From positions 1 through 60,479 of the forward strand of contig CBDUXT010000023.1 in assembly GCA_965371245.1 (NCBI GenBank): a stretch of 60,479 bases of DNA. The letters are read 5' to 3'. This document shows positions 52,971-60,479 of the stretch, in pieces. Position 1 is the first letter of the stretch. Every line of letters starts with the position of its first letter. Under the pieces are notes generated by a model, which worked only from the letters and a program-made list of their open reading frames with translations, was not told the origin of the DNA and did no database searches. Both the position numbers and the translations under genes were made by a program. The DNA is from CBDUXT01 sp965371245 (GTDB lineage: Bacteria > Planctomycetota > Phycisphaerae > UBA1845).

Positions 52971-55907
52971 ATGACGCAGCCCGACACAGCCGGCCTGGAC
53001 GCTCGGCGGGCGCAAAAGGCACGTCAGTTGATAGACGACCTCCTGCGTTGCAAGGAGGGAGGCGAGATCCTGGACGATGATGAGGTTCTCACCGCGCACC
53101 GCGATCTGATGCCCGAACTGGGCCGGGAATTGCAAAAGCTCAGGCTGATCACCGAAGCGCGAGGGCTCGCGGAACGCAGCTCGGCACGCAACCGAGCGGC
53201 GCAGACGGGAGATGGGCGGGCGACGAAGAAGGATGTGCCACCGCCGGATTCCTTCCCCGGCTACGACATCGACGAACTCATCCATCGCGGCGGACAGGGG
53301 GCGGTCTACGCCGCGGTCCAGCAATCCACCAAACGCAAGGTGGCCATCAAGGTCATCCGCGAGGGACCCTTCGCCGGTTCCAACGACGTGGCACGCTTCG
53401 AGCGCGAGGTGGAGATCCTCGGGAGCCTCAATCATCCGAACATCGTCACCATCCACGACAGTGGAACCACGGCCGGGCACTTCTACTTCGTCATGGACCA
53501 CATCGTCGGCGAGCCGCTCGATGTCTTTATGGGCCGCGGGCAGGTGCCCGTCCCGGAAACGTTGCGCTTGTTCGCCCAAATCTGTGAGGCGGTGAATGCC
53601 GCGCACCTTCGCGGGGTCATTCACCGCGACCTGAAGCCCGGCAACATCCGAATCGACTCGGGAGGCAAACCCTACGTCCTCGATTTCGGCCTGGCGAAGT
53701 TCACCACGGCCCGCGACATGGATCCAACCCATGAAGAAAGCATGACCATGCCGGGGCAATTCGTCGGCTCGCTCCCCTGGGCCTCGCCCGAGCAAGTCGA
53801 ATGTGCCCCCGGAACGATCGACGTGCGCACGGACGTGTATTCGCTCGGCGTCATCCTCTATCAAATGCTGACCGGACAGTTCCCCTATGCAGTGGTCGGA
53901 ACCGTTCGCGAGATTATGGAGACGATCGCGCAGACGCCCCCGCGCTCGATGCGCGCCCTGCGCCGCGAAATCAACGACGAGGTCGAAACCATCGTCCTTA
54001 AGTGTTTGAGTAAGGAACCCGACCGGCGTTACCAGAGCGCCGGCGATCTGCTTCGCGAAGTGAACCGCTACCTTGCCGGGCACGCCATCGAAGCCAAACG
54101 CGACAGCACCTGGTACCTCATCCGAAAGACGGTGACCCGCAACAAACTTCCGGTTGCCTTGGCCGTCGCGTTCGTCGGCGTCCTCGTACTGTTCAGCGCC
54201 GCCATGACGGTGATGTATCGCGGGTCGGAACGAATGCGCGCGCAGGCGGAGCGCGAGGCCCTGAGAGCCACTCGCATCCAGGCGTTTCTGGAAGACATGC
54301 TCGGCTCGATTGACCCGGTCATCGCTCAGGGCGGCGACATCACACTCTTGCGCAAGGTGCTGGATCAGGCGGCCGATCGCATCGGAACGGAACTGGCCAG
54401 CGACCCGCAGGTCCAGGCATCGGTGCGCGGCACGATCGGAAATGCCTACGCCAGCCTGGGGCTGCTCGGCCTCGCCGAGGCGCAACTTTCCGCCGCTCTC
54501 AACCTCGCCCGCACGACCCTGGGCGAGGAGCACCCCGAAACACTCCGGGCGGCCTGTAACCATGCCCAGGCACTTTGGCGGCAGGGACGCTACGCCGAGG
54601 CCGAGGCGCTTCTGCGCCGAACCATCAGGGCGCAAGAGCGTGTACTGGGCGGCGAGCACGCCGACACGCTTCGGTCCAGAAACAGCCTGGCCGTCACGCT
54701 CCGAAGGAGTGGAAAACTTCCCGCGGCAAGAGGACTCTATGAGAAGACATTGAAGCTGCGACGTCGGACATTGGGCGACGACCACCCGGACACACTGTTC
54801 TCGATGAACAACCTCGCCGTGACACGGAAACTCCAGGGCGAGCTGGCGCGGGCCGAGTCGTTGCACAGGAAAGCGCTCGACGCCCGGCGGCGAGTCCTTG
54901 GCGACGAGCACCCCGACACGCTTTGGTCGATGCACAATCTGGCCGTCACGCTGGATGCGCGAGGTCGGCACGTCGAGGCCAAAGAACTCTGCGCGCGGAC
55001 CCTGGACGTGCGCCGCCGGTTGCTCGGCGATGAGCACCCCGACACGCTCATGTCCATGCACACGCTGGCCGGAATCGCCAGACAACTGGGCGAACTCGAA
55101 GAATCCGAAGGTCTGCACCGAAAAACATTGGCCTTGAGGCGGCGCGTCCTCGGCGCCGAGCACCCCGACACGCTCTGGTCGATGAACAACCTCGCCAACA
55201 CGCTGCGCGCCGCCGGGAACGTCGCCGAAGCGCTCGAACTCTACACCAGCGCACTGGCGAGCCGACAACGCCGGTTGGGCAACGAACACCCGGACACACT
55301 CAAAGTCAGCGACAACCTGGCGTTTTCGCTCGAAGACCTGGGTCGCCTTGGCGAGGCCGAGGCGCGGCACGCGGAAGCGCTGGAGGTGCGTCGGCGCGCC
55401 CTGGGCAACGACCACCGCCATGTCAGCACGAGCCTCTATCATCTCGCACGGCTGCGCGAGGCGCGGGGCGACCTGTCGTCCGCGGAAACGTACTTCCGGG
55501 AGTCGTTGGCCATACTGCGCAGGCTGCCGGCGGCCAAGCCGCAAGACGTGGCGTACCCCTTGCTGGGGCTCGGGAATCTGTTGACCAAAAAGGGTGATCC
55601 GCAACCGGCGGAATCGTTCATCCGCGAAGCGCTCGAGATCCGCGCCAAAGAGACACCGCCGAACGACTACCGACTCGCTGAGTGCCGAAGCGCGCTCGGC
55701 GCGTGCCTGACCGCCCAGCGGCGCTTCAAAGAAGCCGAGCCGCTCCTGTTGGAAAGCTACCCCATCATCGAGGCCGACCGGGGTACGCAACATCCTCGAA
55801 CACGAGAGGCCGCGCATCGCATCGTCCGGTTGTTCGAGGTCACCGGTCGCCGCGCCCGGGCCGCTACGTGGCAGGCACGCCGGACGAAGAACCGCGGGTC
55901 CGACTAG
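52971..55907 (+). CDS. Ser/Thr protein kinase with TPR repeats
   Basis: A 978-aa membrane-anchored regulatory kinase. Start ATG 52971 is preferred over GTG 52962 because AAAGGTGG stands before it. A kinase domain occupies residues about 98-370: glycine loop GGQGAVY, Lys127 in VAIKVI, HRD at 218-220 (VIHRDLKPGN), DFG at 238-240, APE-like SPEQ. A membrane helix (about residues 398-420) follows. From about 480 to 960 there are some eleven TPR-like units of about 42 residues (EHPETLRAACNHAQALWRQG, EHADTLRSRNSLA, EHPDTLMSMHTLA), of the TPR_10/12 kind. It pairs with the sigma gene upstream. The stop overlaps a repeat element. Confidence 0.9.
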   Translation: MTQPDTAGLDARRAQKARQLIDDLLRCKEGGEILDDDEVLTAHRDLMPELGRELQKLRLITEARGLAERSSARNRAAQTGDGRATKKDVPPPDSFPGYDIDELIHRGGQGAVYAAVQQSTKRKVAIKVIREGPFAGSNDVARFEREVEILGSLNHPNIVTIHDSGTTAGHFYFVMDHIVGEPLDVFMGRGQVPVPETLRLFAQICEAVNAAHLRGVIHRDLKPGNIRIDSGGKPYVLDFGLAKFTTARDMDPTHEESMTMPGQFVGSLPWASPEQVECAPGTIDVRTDVYSLGVILYQMLTGQFPYAVVGTVREIMETIAQTPPRSMRALRREINDEVETIVLKCLSKEPDRRYQSAGDLLREVNRYLAGHAIEAKRDSTWYLIRKTVTRNKLPVALAVAFVGVLVLFSAAMTVMYRGSERMRAQAEREALRATRIQAFLEDMLGSIDPVIAQGGDITLLRKVLDQAADRIGTELASDPQVQASVRGTIGNAYASLGLLGLAEAQLSAALNLARTTLGEEHPETLRAACNHAQALWRQGRYAEAEALLRRTIRAQERVLGGEHADTLRSRNSLAVTLRRSGKLPAARGLYEKTLKLRRRTLGDDHPDTLFSMNNLAVTRKLQGELARAESLHRKALDARRRVLGDEHPDTLWSMHNLAVTLDARGRHVEAKELCARTLDVRRRLLGDEHPDTLMSMHTLAGIARQLGELEESEGLHRKTLALRRRVLGAEHPDTLWSMNNLANTLRAAGNVAEALELYTSALASRQRRLGNEHPDTLKVSDNLAFSLEDLGRLGEAEARHAEALEVRRRALGNDHRHVSTSLYHLARLREARGDLSSAETYFRESLAILRRLPAAKPQDVAYPLLGLGNLLTKKGDPQPAESFIREALEIRAKETPPNDYRLAECRSALGACLTAQRRFKEAEPLLLESYPIIEADRGTQHPRTREAAHRIVRLFEVTGRRARAATWQARRTKNRGSD

Positions 55908-56032
55908 TGCCGTTTCCAGTAGGGTACGGCGACGCTTTCAGCCGGCGCGCCTCTTCCAATATGGTCTTTGCGAGCCGCGACCGTGAGGGATCGGTTGGCT
56001 CGAAACAGCGCCGGCCTTTTTGGAAACGGCAC
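55907..56032. repeat. 126-bp element with perfect 12-bp terminal inverted repeats
   Basis: gtgccgtttcca (55907-55918) is the exact reverse complement of tggaaacggcac (56021-56032). Inside lies a family E core (gcgagccgcgaccgtgaggg). The first base is the last base of the kinase stop codon, so the element may have inserted next to the stop. It could be a MITE or a REP doublet. Confidence 0.75.
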
Positions 56033-56183
56033 CAGAAGAGCCGCCGCCGACTACAACGAACACCCCATCCGCATCTGAGATTCGCCTTCATTCACTCGGA
56101 GGCAAGCTCGGGATCCAAGCGCCTTGCGCAAAGCGTCTACCATGCCCGAGGGTGGGTGGCGGACCGTTGAACAAGACCGTGTC

Positions 56184-56272
56184 GCATGCCCAAGCAAACC
56201 GCGGGCATGACGGTTCGGACGCCGGAACCAGCGCGAAGTCAAACATGCCCGCGCCGAGGGCTTGGGCATGCC
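56184..56272. repeat. Interspersed repeat, family C copy 3
   Basis: Arms gcatgcccaagcaaaccgcg and cgccgagggcttgggcatgc are inverted; the middle is short. The family members share the gcatgcccaagc/gcttgggcatgc arms. Confidence 0.6.
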
Positions 56273-56407
56273 ACTCGCTGGAGGATGTGGGGTTAGGAGT
56301 TGGCGAGGACATGACGGTGACACGAGTACGGCGGTGCGAGGCCGGACGTCCTGTCCTGGGACACGAGGCGTGGCCGTTGCCCGAAGGCGACCGGAGACCG
56401 TGCCGAA

Positions 56408-58243
56408 CTACCGGCCGCCGCCGTTGTGCAGCCACAGAATCCGCTGCGCCTTCCACTTGCCGCAGCGGAACGCACCCAGTTCGTGCCCCAGGAAGACATC
56501 GTCCACTCCGTCGTCGTCGGAGTCGATGCTTACGACAAGCAGGAAGTTGCCCGGCGGCAGATCGACCGGGGCCACGCCGTCGGTGTCGGAGACCATCGCG
56601 TTCATCGGGGCGCACGTGGCGAGGATTCGCTCAAACTCCTGCCAGGATCGACCCTGTCCGTTCTTGGCGATGTCGTTTGCACAACTGAACTTCGACATGT
56701 CGAAGGCGGAAACCAAGGCACCGGGCAGCGGCACCGAGTCGGAACCGTCGCCGTGTCCGGTTCCGGCGCTTCGCTCTTCCACGACGACCCGAACGCCCGA
56801 GCCGAACAGAACCGTTACGTCAACGCTGGCGGACGTCTCGTTGCCGCAATCGTCGGTGGCGGTATAGGTCACGGTGGTCGTTTCACCCGCGGGGAAGGCG
56901 TCCGGCGCGTCCCATGTCACCGTGGTGTCTCCATCAACGCTGTCGGTGGCCGTCGCGTCGGGCATGGCCACGAAGGCGCTGCCGTCGCAGAACTCGTCCG
57001 CCACGACGACGGGTGCATCATCCACCGCCAGGACAGGACCCGTCGTGTCCACCACGGTACAGGTGGCGGAGCACTGGGTCGCGCCCGAGCAGTCGTCACC
57101 CGCGACCCCATCGACGGACCAGGTGGCGAGCCAATAGCCCGTGTCACCGCAGTCGCCGGCCATCCACTCGGCCGTAACCACGGGCTCCGTTCCATCGCTG
57201 GTTGTCGCACCATCGAGCCACGCATGGGTCTCCGCCACGTTGCCGGCGCCGTCGCTCTCAACAACCGCATCATCCGGGCAGGTCAGCCCGACGCCCCCAC
57301 CGCCGCCAATGGCCACCGAAGCCGAGCAGGCGTCCATGAGTTCACCGACGTCAACGAGAACGGTGACGGTGCAGTCGACTTGACAAACGTCGGCCCCATC
57401 GACGAACAATGTCGGATTCGGGCTGGTCGCGTCGTCGAAGAATCCGCCGGGGCAATCGCTCATCCACTGATAGGTGTGATCCAGACCATCGGTCACACCG
57501 GCGTCCAACGACAACTCGTTGACCTGCTGAACGTTCGACAGATCGTACGATGTGGGCAGGTTGCACAGGGTCGGTCGATCGGACGGGGTCGGCTGGAGGA
57601 TCAGGTCGCTGAAACCCATCCCGCCGAAGTCTCGATTGGTGACGACCATGGCCGCGATGCCGGTGTTTTCGCTGCCGAACACGTAGGCTCCGCTGATCGC
57701 CTCGTCGATCGTCAGATCACCGATGGGCGTTGCGTTGCGGTCGAAGAACTGCACGCGGACGACCCCGCCGTGCGCGCCGACAAGGTTGAAGCCGACGAAC
57801 GACTGGTCGTTGTCGAACAGAAAGGTCAGCGCACCGACGCCGATGGCGCCCGCCAGAGACAGGTTGGCCGACCCAAGCCCATCGACGACCGGCGAGCCGC
57901 GATAGTTCAGTACGTTGACCGAAGATGAGGCCGGGACTGAGGTGTCCAGTGCCAGGGGCGCGGTCGGCGTTCCACTTACCACGTCGAATCCATCCATGAT
58001 CGAGAGGACTTGCCCAACGAGCTTCTCGCCGATGGCAACACCGAGATCGGGATCCTCGATCGCCACGTAGGTCGTGATACCGCGATGGATGAGGCCGGAG
58101 AACGAGCCGAAGTCAAAGACGATGAGCCCCGAGGCGTCGCCCCCGGGTTGCACCTGGGCTCGAACAGGACTGGAACCGAAGCAGCCGACGAGGCCGCCCA
58201 CGGTGAGAAGGAGTGCTAGCCTGACCTGTTTCGTGCGTCTCAT
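56408..58243 (-). CDS. Secreted or lipid-anchored protein with HYR-like domain
   Basis: A 611-aa protein. The N terminus RLALLLTVGGLVGCFGSS contains a possible lipobox LVGC (Cys21), so this may be a lipoprotein; alternatively it is cut later near VRAQ. Residues 30-210 are a beta-rich domain (LIVFDFGSFSGLIHRGITT). Residues 220-500 are Cys-rich strands and Thr/Val-rich Ig-like repeats. A typical HYR-like module lies at about 410-490 (DATATDSVDGDTTVTWDAPD...GETTTVTYTATDDCGNETSASVDV). No dockerin motif. Encoded alone, divergent to the GT-C gene, from which it is separated by about 200 bases. Confidence 0.75.
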   Translation of the reverse strand: MRRTKQVRLALLLTVGGLVGCFGSSPVRAQVQPGGDASGLIVFDFGSFSGLIHRGITTYVAIEDPDLGVAIGEKLVGQVLSIMDGFDVVSGTPTAPLALDTSVPASSSVNVLNYRGSPVVDGLGSANLSLAGAIGVGALTFLFDNDQSFVGFNLVGAHGGVVRVQFFDRNATPIGDLTIDEAISGAYVFGSENTGIAAMVVTNRDFGGMGFSDLILQPTPSDRPTLCNLPTSYDLSNVQQVNELSLDAGVTDGLDHTYQWMSDCPGGFFDDATSPNPTLFVDGADVCQVDCTVTVLVDVGELMDACSASVAIGGGGGVGLTCPDDAVVESDGAGNVAETHAWLDGATTSDGTEPVVTAEWMAGDCGDTGYWLATWSVDGVAGDDCSGATQCSATCTVVDTTGPVLAVDDAPVVVADEFCDGSAFVAMPDATATDSVDGDTTVTWDAPDAFPAGETTTVTYTATDDCGNETSASVDVTVLFGSGVRVVVEERSAGTGHGDGSDSVPLPGALVSAFDMSKFSCANDIAKNGQGRSWQEFERILATCAPMNAMVSDTDGVAPVDLPPGNFLLVVSIDSDDDGVDDVFLGHELGAFRCGKWKAQRILWLHNGGGR

Positions 58244-58438
58244 CTTTCCCCCAAGAGCTTTGAGACCCTTACGCTTCTATCCACTCTAACGCTACGATAT
58301 CTCTCTGGCTTCGGGCGCGCCGACCGTCCGCGCGCGAAACGCTCCGGTTCATGGCCCGGTAATCAGGCCGTCGCGGGCTCGATTCTGGCCAAAACCCTCC
58401 GCCGCACCTACCGTACAACTTTCTTCGCGGACTGACCG

Positions 58439-60190
58439 ATGGTGTGTTATCGGTTGAGGACCAGCCACTGTCAGATGCAAGTAAGCGGACCATCACTGCC
58501 GGACCCCCCTGCGTCGAGCCCCACCCATGCGCCACTCGCCGATCGGCCGGGCGGCGCATGGTGGACCAAACTGGAAGGGCCGGCCTTCTTTCTGTTCGGC
58601 GTGGGGTTGATGCTTAGCGTCTACGCCGGTCACGAGGGGCTTCCGGGGTACGACTCGTACTATCACGTCAAGATGGCCTCGATGATTCCCGAGCACGGGT
58701 TGGTGCGAGAGTTTCCCTGGCTGCGGTTCACCTACTTCACCGAGACGGGGCACGGGATGGTCAGCCACCACTACGGCTTCCACGTGCTTCTTCTGCCGTT
58801 CGTTCATCTGTCCACGAAATGGACGGGCGATCCGCTGCCCGGCGCGCGGCTGGCGATGGCGACGTTCCTTGGGCTAACGTTGCTGCTGTTCAACCGTCTG
58901 TTGCGCAACGAGGGCGTTCGATGGCGGTGGTTGTGGCTGTTGCTCTTCCTGCTGATGCCTTTTCAGTTCTTCTCCCGTCACGCCTACGTCCGAGCTATCG
59001 GTCCGTCGCTGATGTTCATGCTGCTGCTTCTTGTTTTTCTGGGGCGAAGGCGATACGCCCTGGCCGGCCTCGGCGTGGTCGGCTACGTGCACCTGTACCT
59101 CGGCGGCGTGCTGTTTGCACCCGTGATCGTCGCACTCTACGTGGTCGCGGCGATCATGGCGCCACCGGCGGATCGGCCCGACCTGCGGCGCGTGCTTCTC
59201 TGGACGGTGGGTGGTTGGATCGTCGGTATTGCCTCGCACCCCTACGTCGGCGGGATCGGCGAGTTCCTTTGGCTCCAGGTGTTCGGATCGGGCTTGTCGC
59301 CGGACATCCCCGTCGGACGCGAGTGGCGACCGTACGAGGGCGTCTGGTGGTTCGCGATGATGTCGGGCATGCTGTTGGCGACCTGGTGCGCTGCGATCAC
59401 GCTACGGCTCCGTCTAGGTCGATCGATTGGTGTCATGGGCATGACGCTTCTTCTGGCGCACTTTATGTTCCTCGGTCTGACCTTCAAGGCGCGGCGGTTC
59501 ATCGAGTATTGGCCGATGTTCTGCCTGCTCAGCGCGGCCCTGCTCGCGGCGCCCACGCTGAATGGGCTCGCGGAGCGCTGTGACCGGTTCCTGTCGCGGT
59601 GTACGCGCAAGAGCGCAAGATGGTTGCGGGTCGGCGCGGCTGCGCTCGTGGTGACCTCGTGTCTCGGGGCGGTTCTCCTACCTCCGTGGCAGACCGTCCG
59701 CCGTGGCGCCGCCAGCAACTACAACATGACCGACGTCGGCGAGGCGATGGCGTTTCTCAAGGGTGTCTCCGAGCCGGGCGACGTCGTGTTCACCGACGAT
59801 TGGGACGTCTTTCCCGTCTACTTCTTCCACAACAGCGTGAACCATTACATCGTGGGACTCGACCCCAAGTTCACGCACGCACGCCGCCCGGTGCTGTGGG
59901 AGCGGTACGTCAAGATATCTCGTGGCCAGGTTCCGGCTGACATAAACGTGGCAGTTGTGAACGAGGCGGGTGAGAGCGTGACCCAAGACGTCCACGTCGT
60001 CCTGACCGACATCCGCGACCACTTCGGCGCCCGATTCGTGATCACCGATCGCGATCACAAGTCACTCGCCGAGCGGCTGGCCGCTGCGGACGGCTTCGCG
60101 CGGTTGATTTATCCCGGCGAGGCCTATCCGGCCTTACGAAACGCGCCCTACCTTATTTTTCGCATAAATCCAAATGTGCCGGCGGGCTAA
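58439..60190 (+). CDS. GT-C family membrane glycosyltransferase (STT3/PglB-like)
   Basis: A 583-aa polytopic protein with about eleven membrane segments between residues 45 and 420 and a soluble C-terminal domain. The first loop has GLPGYDSYYHVKMASMIPEHG, which fits the acidic first-loop motif of STT3/AglB/PglB oligosaccharyltransferases (D-x-YYH). The C-terminal domain reads VFTDDWDVFPVYFFHNSVNHYIVGLDP, but a WWD-type motif is not present, so true OST activity is uncertain; a transferase that uses polyprenyl-phosphate sugars is the safe statement. Start 58439 or 58475 (MQVSGPSLP); neither has a strong SD. Monocistronic. Confidence 0.75.
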   Translation: MVCYRLRTSHCQMQVSGPSLPDPPASSPTHAPLADRPGGAWWTKLEGPAFFLFGVGLMLSVYAGHEGLPGYDSYYHVKMASMIPEHGLVREFPWLRFTYFTETGHGMVSHHYGFHVLLLPFVHLSTKWTGDPLPGARLAMATFLGLTLLLFNRLLRNEGVRWRWLWLLLFLLMPFQFFSRHAYVRAIGPSLMFMLLLLVFLGRRRYALAGLGVVGYVHLYLGGVLFAPVIVALYVVAAIMAPPADRPDLRRVLLWTVGGWIVGIASHPYVGGIGEFLWLQVFGSGLSPDIPVGREWRPYEGVWWFAMMSGMLLATWCAAITLRLRLGRSIGVMGMTLLLAHFMFLGLTFKARRFIEYWPMFCLLSAALLAAPTLNGLAERCDRFLSRCTRKSARWLRVGAAALVVTSCLGAVLLPPWQTVRRGAASNYNMTDVGEAMAFLKGVSEPGDVVFTDDWDVFPVYFFHNSVNHYIVGLDPKFTHARRPVLWERYVKISRGQVPADINVAVVNEAGESVTQDVHVVLTDIRDHFGARFVITDRDHKSLAERLAAADGFARLIYPGEAYPALRNAPYLIFRINPNVPAG

Positions 60191-60206
60191 GGGACCAACG
60201 GGTGCG

Positions 60207-60479
60207 TGACAGTTTTGGCGGGCCGTGCAAAGCCATCTTGACGGCGCCACGCCGCGTCAGAGCCGTGGGCGCAAGCCCACGGACACGATGCGACCAAGCA
60301 GAGGGCTTCCACGATATCAGACCGGTCACAGGGCTCGCGCCCTGTGCTCTGAAAACTGACCGCCGATTCGGTCGGGTGTGTGACAGTTTTGGCGGGCCGT
60401 GCAAAGCCATCCAGACGGCGCCAGGCCGCGTCAGAGCCGTGGGCGCAAGCCCACGGACACGATGCGACCAAGCACAGGG
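60207..60479. repeat. Tandem copies of a 99-base or longer repeat, including a family A copy
   Basis: tgacagttttggcgggccgt begins at 60207 and again at 60381, a spacing of 174 bases. The two copies match at 95 of 99 positions up to the window end. Each copy contains cagagccgtgggcgcaagcc. The first copy and the segment up to gctctgaaaactg (60346-60358) make a family A element on the minus strand. No gene. Confidence 0.8.

Noticed and set aside
52839..55817. A 992-codon open frame on the minus strand opposite the kinase gene
   Set aside because: It has no SD, no recognisable motif, low hydrophobic order and lies exactly antisense to a strong kinase-TPR gene. Long antisense frames are expected in this GC-rich DNA.

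Overview
The window looks like a chromosomal segment of a GC-rich planctomycete (Planctomycetota, probably Phycisphaerae-like). This is inferred from exported proteins ending in dockerin-like EF-hand modules, paired ECF sigma factor / Ser-Thr kinase genes, a Phycisphaerae-style C-terminal zinc ribbon (CQRCGYDLF...CPECG), the GGM-tailed GroEL, and abundant short palindromic interspersed repeats between genes. No rRNA, tRNA, CRISPR array, transposase or phage gene was found.

Layout. 1-11.4 kb: exported accessory proteins (a partial Cys-rich protein, a beta-helix/dockerin protein, a VCBS-repeat protein with an IPTL-CTERM-like tail, a zinc-ribbon membrane protein, a 1118-aa dockerin protein and the remains of a Cys-rich repeat gene), separated by repeat-filled spacers. 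11.8-15.7 kb: an ECF sigma gene whose kinase partner is broken off at the glycine loop, then groES-groEL on the minus strand with two extra genes (a HEPN-like protein and a small BolA-like protein) lodged between groES and groEL. 16.2-26 kb: a housekeeping run on the minus strand, fur-cdsA-phoH-7TM/HD-ybeY-nitrilase-like-corC-like-antiporter. 26.4-39.1 kb: a polyferredoxin and SGNH gene pair, a dockerin protein preceded by a promoter/terminator-bounded RNA candidate, ftsK, a YHS-domain exported protein, a hydrolase and an AddB-type nuclease.

39.1-42.6 kb is an accessory island. Three copies of a roughly 285-bp MITE-like element with inverted ends (the third internally deleted) bracket (i) a STAS-GHKL ATPase plus a STAS-like DUF4325-type protein and (ii) a HEPN protein with an intact RNxxxH motif and a cysteine-rich tail. 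This has the look of a defence or stress cassette. 42.6-46.2 kb is the cell-shape block (mreC, mreB, a 50-aa membrane protein too short for routine ORF calling, and a coiled-coil membrane protein). 46.8-60.2 kb holds more exported proteins, including a YadA-head-like repeat protein, an intact ECF sigma/kinase-TPR pair and an STT3-like GT-C membrane protein.

The strongest candidates for something undescribed are the HEPN + BolA-like pair embedded in the groESL operon, the repeat-bracketed STAS/GHKL/HEPN island, and the 287-nt leader or small RNA upstream of the dockerin gene at 28.7-30.1 kb. All functional statements come from reading motifs by eye; no database search was possible.
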